This document shows, piece by piece, positions 1 to 7,807 of a DNA stretch of 64,000 bases. Source of the stretch: Candidatus Cloacimonetes bacterium HGW-Cloacimonetes-3 (lineage in GTDB: Bacteria; Cloacimonadota; Cloacimonadia; Cloacimonadales; Cloacimonadaceae); assembly GCA_002840645.1 (NCBI GenBank), contig PHBO01000006.1, positions 87,916-151,915 of the forward strand. Direction: 5' to 3'. Each line of letters starts with the position of its first letter. Position 1 is the stretch's first letter. Below the pieces are notes generated by a model. That model was not told the DNA's origin, made no database searches, and saw nothing but the letters and a program-made list of their open reading frames with translations. A program made the position numbers and the translations under genes.

Positions 1-1
1 A

Positions 2-346
2 AATGACCAATTTGATGTAACAAACATCGCTAACTACCCAAACCCTGTTTTGGGACGAGCGGTAGATGCAAAAAACGATGGAAGAACCCGTTTTACTTAC
101 GTTTTAACAGATGGTGCCGATGAAGTTACCATCAAAGTTTATACCGTTAGCGGCAGGCTTGTAAAAACGTTCTCGAACCTACCAGTTGGTGTTGGTTACC
201 ATGAATACCCACGCACACTTTATGGTTGGGACTGTAAGGACGACTTAGGATATAGTTTGGCAAATGGTATCTATTTCTACAGACTTGTTGCCCGTCAGGG
301 AAACAAGAAAATAGAGAAAATGCAAAAAATGGCTATACTGAAGTAG
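2..346 (+). CDS. C-terminal part of a secreted protein with a FlgD-like/type-9-style sorting domain (5' end outside the window)
   Basis: The reading frame is open from the first bases of the window, so the gene starts upstream. An ATG at 50 lies inside the domain and is not the start. Just before it the frame reads NIANYPNPV, the usual opening of FlgD-Ig-like C-terminal domains, followed by strands of the type VTIKVYTVSGRLVKTF, a YGWDCKDDLGYSLANGIYFYRL segment (a variant of the W-D-G-x-x-x-G-x-x-L-x-x-G-x-Y-F pattern) and a closing MAILK. In the FCB group such domains mark proteins exported to the cell surface or outside. What the passenger region does cannot be seen. A PorV-like gene starts 10 bases after the stop, so the two are probably co-transcribed. 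Confidence 0.85.
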   Translation, partial: NDQFDVTNIANYPNPVLGRAVDAKNDGRTRFTYVLTDGADEVTIKVYTVSGRLVKTFSNLPVGVGYHEYPRTLYGWDCKDDLGYSLANGIYFYRLVARQGNKKIEKMQKMAILK

Positions 347-356
347 GGGTATTATA

Positions 357-1367
357 ATGAAAAAGTATATAATCACTGTGCTAATTGGGATCATATGTTG
401 CATACCGCTTGTTGCAGGACGCTACGCAGGCGACTTTATGATGATAGGTGCAGGTGTTAGAGCTCTTGGAATGGGAGGGGCTTTTGTTGCTCTTGCGGAC
501 GACGGCTCTGCTATGTATTGGAATTCTGCAGGGCTAAGCCATATACGCAATTCTGAGGTTTCTGCCATGCATGCATTTCTTTACAAGGGGCTTGCCTCAT
601 ACGATCTTGTTACTTATATTCAGCCACTACCAAACCAAGTATCGATCGGCTTTAACATAACCCGCTTATCTGTTAGTGATATCCCTGTTTTTAGTGAAGA
701 ATACCTTGTGGGGACAAACGTAGATCAGAGGATTAACAATAGTATCTATCACTTGCCCGGGATTCCGGATAGTAAGTTTGACGCCAGGGATGATCTATAC
801 CAGTTCTCTTTTGCAAAAAACATACACTATGATGCAAACATGGGATGGCTTTTCTTTGAAGTTCCCTTTGATTTCAGCTTTGGTGGAACAATAAAGCTTA
901 TCAAAAGATCTATATGGGATAGCATGGGCAATGGAACAGGGCTGGACTTTGGCTTCAAGGCAAAGACGGATTTAGCCGTTATTTTTGATCAAGAGCAATT
1001 CGGTGATCTTCATTTTGGAGTTAACTTTCAGGATATAGCAGGGACTGACATTGCTTGGAATACCGTTAGTGATATGAAGGACGAAGTTCTTTTCAACACG
1101 AAGCTTGGAGTGGCTTTGGTACAACCAATACCTCCACTTAAATCCACAGTTAGTCTCGCTTATGACTATGATTATGTTTATAATGGCACTAAGCATTATG
1201 GCATAGACTGGAATTACAATGACAAGGGAAATCTTAGAGCCGGTTACTACGATAAAAACTATAGTTGTGGAGCAACAGTGAAGCTATATGGAGTTATGTT
1301 GGATTATGCGTTGATAACCAATCCCATCGGTCTTACAAATCGATTGGGCTTGCGAATACAATTTTAG
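357..1367 (+). CDS. PorV/PorQ-like (UPF0164-type) outer-membrane beta-barrel protein
   Basis: 336 residues. An N-terminal signal peptide (Lys-Lys then a hydrophobic stretch to about residue 20) precedes AGDFMMIGAGVRALGMGGAF and a segment ending ADDGSAMYWNSAGL. This is the characteristic N-terminus of the PorV/UPF0164 group: G-x-R-x-x-G-M-G-x-A then a D-x-x-A-x-x-W-N-P/S-A-G-L motif. The remainder is rich in alternating aromatic strands and ends in LGLRIQF with a terminal aromatic residue, as in outer-membrane barrels. In Bacteroidota PorV carries CTD-bearing cargo to the type 9 attachment complex. The neighbouring CTD protein upstream fits such a pairing, but the function in this organism is inferred. 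A lipoprotein gene follows 13 bases later. Confidence 0.8.
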   Translation: MKKYIITVLIGIICCIPLVAGRYAGDFMMIGAGVRALGMGGAFVALADDGSAMYWNSAGLSHIRNSEVSAMHAFLYKGLASYDLVTYIQPLPNQVSIGFNITRLSVSDIPVFSEEYLVGTNVDQRINNSIYHLPGIPDSKFDARDDLYQFSFAKNIHYDANMGWLFFEVPFDFSFGGTIKLIKRSIWDSMGNGTGLDFGFKAKTDLAVIFDQEQFGDLHFGVNFQDIAGTDIAWNTVSDMKDEVLFNTKLGVALVQPIPPLKSTVSLAYDYDYVYNGTKHYGIDWNYNDKGNLRAGYYDKNYSCGATVKLYGVMLDYALITNPIGLTNRLGLRIQF

Positions 1368-1380
1368 AGGAGCTAAGTTT

Positions 1381-2151
1381 ATGAAGATATTAATGTTTAT
1401 CCTTATCTGTATCATGGTATTAGGATTATTTTCCTGTTCAGGAGATGATCCACTTGATCAAGATACAGATCCTCCGGCAAGACCTATGCTAAGACCACAC
1501 TTAGGCGACACAGGCGATCCGCCGGTGGTGTGGAACTACCAAACCATCGAGTTAAACGATTCCAATAATGGGATTGATGCTGTGCAAGATGGAAATTTCA
1601 TTAGAATCCCGTGGGAACCCTTCATAGATACTGATGTTTCTCATTTGAACGTGTTTAGGTTCTCAGAATTTGAACCCACACCTGTCCTTGTAGCCGGGAA
1701 CGTACCTGCTTCGAGCAGATCATATTTAGACCAGAGCAATACTTTGGTTGAGCGGGTCTGGTATTCCTATTTCATTCATTTATATGACGGAAGCGGCAAT
1801 TATAGTGTTTCCGATACAGTTTCCTACGCGTTTCTTTACAAGTGTAATCTGGAACATCCAGATGAAGGAAGCACGGTCTCGCAAGTGAATCTCAAGCTCC
1901 AATGGACTGATTATGGGGTTAATGCGAGTTCTTTCAGAGTGTTGATATGGAATGAGCTTGATGAGCTTCTGTACACTGAGACAATAAATGTACATGTACC
2001 AGTGGATGTGTATGAAATCCCATTTCCGAATGGATTGCCAGTAGCATCAGGTGATTTGATCCGCTGGAGAGTGGATGCATTTGATCAGGATGCAGATATC
2101 GAAATCCTGATGGGTTCCGAATCACAAGAAAGAACCTTCTATCTTGAATGA
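1381..2151 (+). CDS. Lipoprotein with fibronectin type III-like repeats, function unknown
   Basis: 256 residues. The N-terminus is a short hydrophobic signal ending in a lipobox (LFSC, Cys near residue 19), so the protein is predicted to be lipid-anchored after cleavage by signal peptidase II. The mature part begins with an acidic, Pro-rich linker. It continues with two beta-sandwich-like stretches: the first has IRIPWEPFIDTDVSHLNVFR and the second LKLQWTDYGVNASSFRVLIW. Both resemble FnIII modules, in which a Trp is followed by a strand of alternating hydrophobics. It closes an apparent three-gene unit with the CTD protein and the PorV-like protein, so it may be an accessory surface lipoprotein. 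No enzyme motif is visible. Confidence 0.7.
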   Translation: MKILMFILICIMVLGLFSCSGDDPLDQDTDPPARPMLRPHLGDTGDPPVVWNYQTIELNDSNNGIDAVQDGNFIRIPWEPFIDTDVSHLNVFRFSEFEPTPVLVAGNVPASSRSYLDQSNTLVERVWYSYFIHLYDGSGNYSVSDTVSYAFLYKCNLEHPDEGSTVSQVNLKLQWTDYGVNASSFRVLIWNELDELLYTETINVHVPVDVYEIPFPNGLPVASGDLIRWRVDAFDQDADIEILMGSESQERTFYLE

Positions 2152-2223
2152 TATTCGTCCGATGAATGTATGCATTATGGTATACCATCAAACACATGAA
2201 TAGCATGAAGATGCAAATTTAGC

Positions 2224-2251
2224 TTGACTATAACAGCAAACTACAGATTAT
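2224..2251 (+). promoter_or_regulatory. Candidate sigma-70-type promoter for the polysaccharide-export genes
   Basis: TTGACT at 2224-2229 and GATTAT at 2246-2251 are separated by 16 bases. The same 16-base spacing is seen at the clearer promoters of htpG, gdhA, rpsT and queC in this window. A start of transcription near 2258 would fall almost on the ATG of the mini reading frame at 2260. A 12-base perfect palindrome (ATGGTATACCAT, 2177-2188) lies about 36 bases upstream of the -35 and could be an operator. Confidence 0.45.
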
Positions 2252-2265
2252 TACATAAAATGAAT

Positions 2266-2290
2266 AAGAGGATATTGTGAAGAGGATATT
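2266..2290 (+). repeat. 14-base tandem duplication across the start of the SLBB export gene
   Basis: The 11-mer AAGAGGATATT occurs at 2266-2276 and again at 2280-2290, separated by GTG, so the duplication period is 14 bases. The ATG at 2260 opens a six-codon frame (MNKRIL) that stops in TGA at 2278-2280, overlapping the GTG start at 2277. Removing one 14-base copy would join ATG-AAT-AAG-AGG-ATA-TTA directly to the downstream frame. This suggests that the present GTG start arose by duplication of the original ATG start region. Confidence 0.7.
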
Positions 2291-2762
2291 ACTTGCGCTC
2301 CTGTTGATGGGAATTGCCTTGTCTTTATTCAGCCAAGGGGCGGTGAACTATGCACCGTCCTCAAACATATCTGCTTATACCTATGAAGGTATTCGCAGTG
2401 GTGTTGAGAAACTGAAAATGAATACTTATATCTTGGGACAAGTATATAAGCCCGGGCTGTATGTTGTGCCCGATGACACTGATTTCTTAACCCTACTTGC
2501 CCTTGCAGGGGGACCCAAAGAGGATGCTAAGCTGTCCAAAATCAGAGTTGTTCGCCCATCTGCCGAAGGGAATAAAGTGATATGGGTTAACTTTAAAAAG
2601 TATCTTGAAACTGGAGACGGCACATTGATTCCGGCTTTACAGCCCGGTGATACTGTAGTAATTTCAGGAACAATATTTTATGCCTTTTCTCGCGTAGCTG
2701 ATTTCCTCTCTAAGGCAGCAATCGCTCTTAGTGTCTACAATCTAATCACGAACGCAAAGTAG
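2277..2762 (+). CDS. SLBB-domain periplasmic polysaccharide export protein (small Wza-related)
   Basis: 161 residues, GTG start with AAGAGG about 6 bases upstream. A signal peptide covers residues 1-20 (ending SLFSQ). The body contains one SLBB/ubiquitin-like fold: YILGQVYKPGLYVVPDDTDF then LLALAGGPKEDAKLSKIRVV and a final LQPGDTVVISG. This is the Wza/GumB soluble ligand-binding domain pattern of G-x-V-x-x-P-G-x-Y and L-x-x-A-G-G. A C-terminal hydrophobic helix (about 140-157) may anchor it. It is far shorter than full Wza and lacks the N-terminal poly-export domain. It lies 14 bases before the Wzc-like kinase, so the pair probably works in export or chain-length control of a surface polysaccharide. 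Confidence 0.75.
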   Translation: MKRILLALLLMGIALSLFSQGAVNYAPSSNISAYTYEGIRSGVEKLKMNTYILGQVYKPGLYVVPDDTDFLTLLALAGGPKEDAKLSKIRVVRPSAEGNKVIWVNFKKYLETGDGTLIPALQPGDTVVISGTIFYAFSRVADFLSKAAIALSVYNLITNAK

Positions 2763-2776
2763 GGGGTCAACTCTAA

Positions 2777-5062
2777 ATGGATAATCAAACTAATACTGCT
2801 CCTGTCCAAGATGAAATCAATCTCTCGGATTATCTGAGGATAGTCCTTCAATATCGTTACCTAATTGTCTTAGTATTTTCTCTGGTTGTAGTATCAACGG
2901 TGTTCTACACTGCCAGGCAAGACAAGATTTACTCTGCTTCGGCGCGAATATTATTGGAAGATCAGAAAGGAAGCACGGACTTAATGTTCTTAGCGACTCC
3001 CGGTGTTGGCAAAAACAGTCTTAACAATCAGATTGAGCTAATTAGAAGCAAGCCTATAATGAGTCTTGCTTGGGACATAATGAAGAAATATCCTGATTGG
3101 GACACTTTCCCTGCTAATACCTCCGGCAATCCAATTATCAGCTTGAGTCGGATGAAAGTAGAATCGAAACGAGAAACAGATATTCTAACTATCAGCTTCG
3201 AATCTACTAATCAAACAGAGGCTATGGCGGCTGTGAATTCAATCTCCGAGGCTATTCAACAGCAAAACACTCAATATGCCAGGTTAGAATTTACTACTAT
3301 CCGGGAGTTTTTAGAGACGCAATTAGACGCAATCTCACGTAGATTACAGAGTTCAGAGAACGATTTACGCGAGTTTAAAAACCTAAACAAACTAACTCAG
3401 CTTTCGGCTGAAACAGCTCAGTTAATAATACAATCATCAGAGTTAGAAGCTCTCTATGAATCCTCATTAACTGATCAGGCGATTAAAGCAAAGTCTTTGG
3501 ACATGCTGAATCGCCAGTTAAGAGAGCAGGATTCACTTTTGGTGGATGTAAACAATATTTTAAAAGCTCCATATATATCAGAATTGCGCAAGCAGATCGT
3601 GGATACACAGTCCCTTGTAACAAAGCTGGTTACTAAAAATGAATACCCGCTTGATCACCCACAGATACTGTTGTTAAAGCGCGAAATGGAGAATGCGAAA
3701 GCCACTTTAGACCTTGAAGTTCGTAAACTCGTTGCTCTATCTGTAAACAATGATCCATTAACCACTCGAAGTGAATTGCTGGGTAAGATAATTCAGGCAA
3801 ATCTGGAACTCGAAATGGCTCGTGCTAAGGTTGACGGTCTGGAGCAGACAAAGGAAATGTACGATCAGCGTATTATAGCAATCCCGAATACAGAGCTTGA
3901 GCTTGCCCGCCTTACAAGAAATATGCTTCTGGACGAGAAGATACATGGCATGATGATGGAGAAGTATGAAGATGCCAAGATTGCAGAGCAGGCAAAGGTT
4001 GGTAACGTTCGTATCATCGATTTTGCCGAGCGTCCCACCATTCCCATTAAGCCCCGTGTATCTATGAATATCCTGGTAGGGATTATTCTGGGATTGGGCT
4101 TAGGCATAGGTGCCGCTTTCATCGTGCACTCTCTTGATACAAAGCTACGAACTCTTGAAGACATGGAAACTTATGTACGCTTGCCCATCGTCGGAACAAT
4201 TCCCCTTATCCGCGAATCAGAATCCAAGCTTCAGGAATTCAATTATATGATTGAAGCAGCAGAAGGTGAAAATCGTGAACAACTTACACGTTCCATGCAT
4301 TTTGTCCTGATGCAGCTTGTATCTCATTACGCTCCTAAAAGCCCCATTGCAGAAGCCTACCGCACCCTGAGAACAAACATCTTGGCTCGCAAAGCTGAGG
4401 GGAGTACAACTCTGTTGATCACTTCCTCAGGTCCTAAAGAAGGTAAATCTACCACTATTGCAAATCTCTCTATTACCTTAGCTCAGATGAACAACAAGGT
4501 AGTCCTGATAGACATGGATATGCGCAGACCCACAATTCACTCTAAGTTTGCCTTGGAAAAAGAGAACGGTGTTAGTGACTATCTAATCGATCCGGATGTT
4601 ACCCTTGATCAGGTTGTTAAGAGTTCCGGTATCATGAACCTGGATATTATCACCAGCGGTTTTGTCCCGCCCAATCCTTCCGAGTTGATTGCTTCTCCAC
4701 GCTCAGATGTGTTAATCGAAGAGCTTAAAAAACGCTATGATTATATTCTTTTCGATACTCCGCCTATCATTGCTGTTACTGACGCACTTATTCTAACTAA
4801 GAAAGTAGATATGACTTTCGTAGTCGTGCGTTGTGGCTTCACTGAAAAGGGCATTATCAAGCGAACCAAAGAACTGATGGAAAACATTGATGGTAAGATT
4901 GACGGCATCATAGTGAACAGCATTTACGTGCAGAAATACTATAGTAAGCAGAATTACTATTACTACTACTACTATTATTACTACTACTACGGCGACGAGG
5001 TACCCAAGAAACAAAAGAAGAATGTTAACCGCTTCTTACGCAAAAATAAATCTGTTTCTTGA
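2777..5062 (+). CDS. Wzc-type polysaccharide co-polymerase / bacterial tyrosine kinase (BY-kinase)
   Basis: 761 residues. The order is: Wzz domain with TM1 at about 27-46, a long periplasmic coiled-coil part with a GNVR-like segment (about 340-415), TM2 at about 424-445 after a Pro-rich RPTIPIKPR segment, then a cytoplasmic kinase. The kinase has Walker A GPKEGKST (about 552), Walker A' VVLIDMDMRRP (about 575) and Walker B YILFDTPP (about 655). These motifs define BY-kinases, which control capsule or exopolysaccharide chain length by autophosphorylating a C-terminal tyrosine cluster. Here that cluster is extreme: YY, then 12 consecutive Tyr at codons 727-738, followed by a Lys-rich tail. The 3' end overlaps ispE by 41 bases in another frame. 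It pairs with the SLBB protein upstream. Confidence 0.9.
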   Translation: MDNQTNTAPVQDEINLSDYLRIVLQYRYLIVLVFSLVVVSTVFYTARQDKIYSASARILLEDQKGSTDLMFLATPGVGKNSLNNQIELIRSKPIMSLAWDIMKKYPDWDTFPANTSGNPIISLSRMKVESKRETDILTISFESTNQTEAMAAVNSISEAIQQQNTQYARLEFTTIREFLETQLDAISRRLQSSENDLREFKNLNKLTQLSAETAQLIIQSSELEALYESSLTDQAIKAKSLDMLNRQLREQDSLLVDVNNILKAPYISELRKQIVDTQSLVTKLVTKNEYPLDHPQILLLKREMENAKATLDLEVRKLVALSVNNDPLTTRSELLGKIIQANLELEMARAKVDGLEQTKEMYDQRIIAIPNTELELARLTRNMLLDEKIHGMMMEKYEDAKIAEQAKVGNVRIIDFAERPTIPIKPRVSMNILVGIILGLGLGIGAAFIVHSLDTKLRTLEDMETYVRLPIVGTIPLIRESESKLQEFNYMIEAAEGENREQLTRSMHFVLMQLVSHYAPKSPIAEAYRTLRTNILARKAEGSTTLLITSSGPKEGKSTTIANLSITLAQMNNKVVLIDMDMRRPTIHSKFALEKENGVSDYLIDPDVTLDQVVKSSGIMNLDIITSGFVPPNPSELIASPRSDVLIEELKKRYDYILFDTPPIIAVTDALILTKKVDMTFVVVRCGFTEKGIIKRTKELMENIDGKIDGIIVNSIYVQKYYSKQNYYYYYYYYYYYYGDEVPKKQKKNVNRFLRKNKSVS
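4955..4990 (+). repeat. (TAC/TAT)12 codon run encoding 12 tyrosines
   Basis: Twelve consecutive Tyr codons, nine TAC and three TAT, form a near-perfect trinucleotide microsatellite inside the kinase gene. Changes in copy number would stay in frame and alter only the number of phosphorylatable tyrosines. Confidence 0.95.
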
Positions 5063-5849
5063 GGTTATCGGCAAACTGCCAAATAACTATCACCAGGTCA
5101 ATACTGTGTTATGCAGTATTGACCTTTGTGATTACATACGTTATAATGTGACCAATGATGCTTGTATCAGCATTACCTCTAATGCCCCAGCTCTTGCCAA
5201 TAAGCAAAATTTAATTTTCAAGGTAGCAACATGCTTACAAAACAAGTACCAGATTGAGCAAGGCATTATCATTCATCTTGATAAGCATATTCCCATTGCA
5301 GCAGGTTTAGGTGGGGGCAGCAGTAATGCAGCGAACTGTATCACTGCATTAAATAAGCTTTGGCATCTAAATCTCTCTCCTATCGAAATGCACGAGATCG
5401 CCGCTCAGTTTGGCAGTGATATCAATTTCTTTCTTGAGGGAGGTTGCGCATTAGGGGAGAACAGGGGAGAGCAGATTACACCCCTGGCAGACGTTGATAT
5501 CAAGAACATACTGTTGGTTAACCCTAACATCCACATTGCCAGCTCTGAAGCGTATAAGCTTGTAATAATGCCCAATCCCGAAGATAGGCAAGTGTTCAAT
5601 ATTAGTGCTTTTTCCAGAAGCTGTTTAAATCGTCTGGAAGCAGGTATCCGTATGGTTTATCCAGCTATTGACGAGCTTTTATGTTCACTATCGGATTATG
5701 GAGCGAGTGTAGCCATGATGAGCGGTAGCGGCTCTACCTGTTTTGGAATATTTCATAATAGCGATACCATGCAAACATGCGCTGAATACTTTGCTAACAA
5801 GGGATATTGGACAAAGATCACGAAGACTCTTTGCCGCAATTCCTGCTGA
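5022..5849 (+). CDS. ispE: 4-diphosphocytidyl-2-C-methyl-D-erythritol kinase
   Basis: 275 residues. IspE phosphorylates CDP-methylerythritol with ATP in the non-mevalonate isoprenoid pathway. The N-terminus SYAKINLFLEVIGKLPNNYH is the family signature with the catalytic Lys. The GHMP-kinase ATP loop GLGGGSSNAA is at about residues 97-106, and the later DINFFLEGGCALGENRGE and MSGSGSTCFGIF motifs are also present. The length is normal for the family. The start at 5022 gives the usual short leader before AKINL, although it lies 41 bases inside the end of the upstream kinase gene. Translation is therefore probably coupled, and no separate promoter is evident. A long perfect hairpin begins three bases after the stop codon. 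Confidence 0.96.
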   Translation: MLTASYAKINLFLEVIGKLPNNYHQVNTVLCSIDLCDYIRYNVTNDACISITSNAPALANKQNLIFKVATCLQNKYQIEQGIIIHLDKHIPIAAGLGGGSSNAANCITALNKLWHLNLSPIEMHEIAAQFGSDINFFLEGGCALGENRGEQITPLADVDIKNILLVNPNIHIASSEAYKLVIMPNPEDRQVFNISAFSRSCLNRLEAGIRMVYPAIDELLCSLSDYGASVAMMSGSGSTCFGIFHNSDTMQTCAEYFANKGYWTKITKTLCRNSC

Positions 5850-5851
5850 TT

Positions 5852-5936
5852 CCCTGCTTGCATTGCCCTATCATTGCCCACTCATTGCCCACAAAGTCCA
5901 CAATGAGTGGGCAATGATAGGGCAATGCAAGCAGGG
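5852..5936. repeat. Perfect 36-bp inverted repeat with 11-base periodic arms (family member 1)
   Basis: The left arm 5852-5887 and right arm 5901-5936 are perfectly complementary, with a 13-base loop (5888-5900). Within the left arm ATTGCCC recurs at 5862, 5873 and 5884 (the third copy runs into the loop), exactly 11 bases apart. The reverse complement recurs at 5909 and 5920 in the right arm. There is no T-run on either side, so it is not a standard terminator, although it begins three bases after the ispE stop and could stabilise the 3' end of that mRNA. The rest of the 5937-6130 gap shows only AT-rich DNA and an isolated TTGACA at 5966. Confidence 0.95.
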
Positions 5937-6130
5937 TTCAACTCAAGTTTAGTAATAAATATGCTTTGACAAAAAGCAGCTATTCAAAATCCTTGTAAGA
6001 CTTGCCCTTATTGGGAAGCAGTGAGTTGTGTATCTATTTTATTAAGTGGATATTGCAATAATTAGAATCGTGTTGTTGTGTTAGCATTAACAGCACTAAA
6101 TAACGAAGGAAGAACGTAAGAGAAAGTGCA

Positions 6131-7078
6131 GTGTTTTCAAAACTTAAGCTAATCACAGGAAATGCAAATCGTCCCCTGGCAGAGGAAGTTGCCCGTCATG
6201 CCGGCATACCTCTTGGGGATATTGATTTGTTTAAGTTCTCTAATGACGAATCCTTTGTTAAGATAAATGACAATGTTCGCGGGGCGGATGTGTTTATCAT
6301 CCAGCCGACAAGTTACCCGGTGAACGACAGTTTAGTGGACTTGCTGATAATTATTGATGCTTTAAAAAGGGCATCAGCGCAACGCATAAACTGCGTAATT
6401 CCCTATTATGCCTATGCTCGTTCAGACAAGAAAGATCAACCCCGGGTGCCAATAACCGCAAAGCTGGTAGCAGATTTGATCACCGTTGCCGGTGCAGACC
6501 GCGTTATCACAGTGGATCTTCATGCCGAACAGATTCAAGGTTTCTTTAATATTCCTGTAGATCACTTGTTTGCCATTCCCAGTTTTGCCAGATATTTTAA
6601 AAGTATCATGCAGATGGAAGATATAGTAGTGGTTTCACCGGATTCTGGCGGTGCAATCAGAGCACGAGCTTTAGCAAAACGCCTTAATTGCTCGCTTGCC
6701 ATTGGCGATAAAAGACGCAGCGGAAATAATGACAAGAGCGAATTGCTGAACATCATTGGTGATGTAAGCGGCAAGACTGCTATCTTGTTTGATGATATTA
6801 TAGATACAGGTGGAAGCCTTATCAAGGTTGCTGATGCGCTCGAAAAGCAGGGTGTAAAGCGGATATATGCTGCTTGTACACACGGCGTACTCAGCGGTAA
6901 TGCGGTTGCCAATCTTGAGGCTTCGCCGATAGAGAAGCTGTATATTACCAATACTATAGCACTATCTGAGGAAAAGAAAGCCTGTGCGAAGATAGTACAG
7001 CTTTCCATTGCAGAAATGTTAGCGATAGCGATAAAAAAGATTCACATAGAAGAATCGATTAGCATACTGTTCAGATAG
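6131..7078 (+). CDS. prs: Ribose-phosphate pyrophosphokinase
   Basis: 315 residues, GTG start. Makes PRPP from ribose 5-phosphate and ATP for nucleotide, His and Trp synthesis. Visible family features are LITGNANRPLAEEVA at the N-terminus, the flexible-loop and ATP region VIPYYAYARSDKKDQPR with the catalytic Lys-Arg environment, DLHAEQIQGFF, VVSPDSGGAIRARALA and the PRPP-binding loop DDIIDTGGSL (about 222-231). Length is typical. It sits between ispE and rplY, an order common in bacteria (ispE-prs-rplY-pth). The GTG is preceded by purine-rich DNA but no clear GGAGG. No better in-frame start exists upstream of the conserved N-terminus. Confidence 0.96.
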   Translation: MFSKLKLITGNANRPLAEEVARHAGIPLGDIDLFKFSNDESFVKINDNVRGADVFIIQPTSYPVNDSLVDLLIIIDALKRASAQRINCVIPYYAYARSDKKDQPRVPITAKLVADLITVAGADRVITVDLHAEQIQGFFNIPVDHLFAIPSFARYFKSIMQMEDIVVVSPDSGGAIRARALAKRLNCSLAIGDKRRSGNNDKSELLNIIGDVSGKTAILFDDIIDTGGSLIKVADALEKQGVKRIYAACTHGVLSGNAVANLEASPIEKLYITNTIALSEEKKACAKIVQLSIAEMLAIAIKKIHIEESISILFR

Positions 7079-7192
7079 GATGGCTTAGATTTGTTGCTTA
7101 AACACGAGATTGATATGAAGTTGCCGGGTTGCAGATTTGTACTTGTTAGCCGGTTAATTTCCAAAGTATAGAAAAGAGAGATGGAGGAATAA

Positions 7193-7801
7193 ATGATATT
7201 TACTCTTAATGCAGAACCAAGACACACCGTTAGAAAATCAGATTTAACCAATCTGAGAGCCAGCGGATTGATCCCCGCCGTGATATATGGAAGTGATACA
7301 GAAAGCATATCCATAAGCGTTAAAAAGCCGGAATTCACTCAGATGCACAAGAAGAGCTTCAAGGAAGTTTGCTTCTGGGAAATCGAACTTGCCGGTAAGA
7401 AGTACCATACCATTTTGAAAGAAAAGCAGATCCATCCTGTAGGAAGGCATTTCTTGCATCTTGATTTTTTGGTAGTGAGTGCTACTTCTGTAATTGAACT
7501 GGATATTCCTATTACTTTTGTTGGCGAAGCAATTGGCACCAAGGAAGGCGGAATGCTGGATATTCAGATGCATACGATTAAGGTCAGCTGCAAAGGTACT
7601 GATATACCTAAGGAACTAAGCCTTGATGTTAGCGATATGCGGATTGGTGATTCCAGGCATGTGTGCGATCTCCCGAGCGGAAGTTGGACTTATCTTGATC
7701 ATGAAGACGTTACTATAGCTGTCGTGCATGCCAAGAAGGTTGAAGTTGTTACAGAAGAGACTCCTGCAGCTGAACCTGTCGAGGAAACAGAAGATAATTA
7801 A
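7193..7801 (+). CDS. rplY: Large ribosomal subunit protein bL25, CTC form
   Basis: 202 residues. The N-terminal part (about 1-90) matches the L25 fold that binds 5S rRNA: LNAEPRHTVRKSDLTNLRASG then LIPAVIYG and later HLDFLVV. The C-terminal part (about 95-185) is the beta-rich TL5/CTC extension, with IPITFVGEAIGTKEGGML and KELSLDVSDMRIGDS. A short acidic tail (EETPAAEPVEETEDN) follows, as is usual. ATGGAGGAATAA precedes the start, giving a strong ribosome-binding site. The pth gene begins six bases after the stop, so the genes are co-transcribed. Some authors also treat CTC proteins as general stress proteins. Confidence 0.95.
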   Translation: MIFTLNAEPRHTVRKSDLTNLRASGLIPAVIYGSDTESISISVKKPEFTQMHKKSFKEVCFWEIELAGKKYHTILKEKQIHPVGRHFLHLDFLVVSATSVIELDIPITFVGEAIGTKEGGMLDIQMHTIKVSCKGTDIPKELSLDVSDMRIGDSRHVCDLPSGSWTYLDHEDVTIAVVHAKKVEVVTEETPAAEPVEETEDN

Positions 7802-7807
7802 GCGCGT

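Noticed and set aside
4955..4990. Tyrosine run as a pure sequencing artefact
   Set aside because: It is kept as real because the frame continues correctly on both sides, TAT codons interrupt the TAC run, and tyrosine clusters are expected at this place in BY-kinases. Long reads could still settle the exact length.
5852..5936. Palindrome as an intrinsic terminator of ispE
   Set aside because: There is no T-run on either strand, and the 36-bp perfect stem with periodic motifs is unlike the other terminators in this window, such as 37595-37617.
5743..5952. Open frame across the end of ispE into the palindrome
   Set aside because: It shares the DNA of ispE in another frame and ends in the inverted repeat, with no ribosome-binding site.
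6001..6130. Possible SRP RNA because of GGGAAGCAG near 6015
   Set aside because: The surrounding bases do not form the conserved helix 8 with its GGAA-type loop and bulge, so the match is too short.
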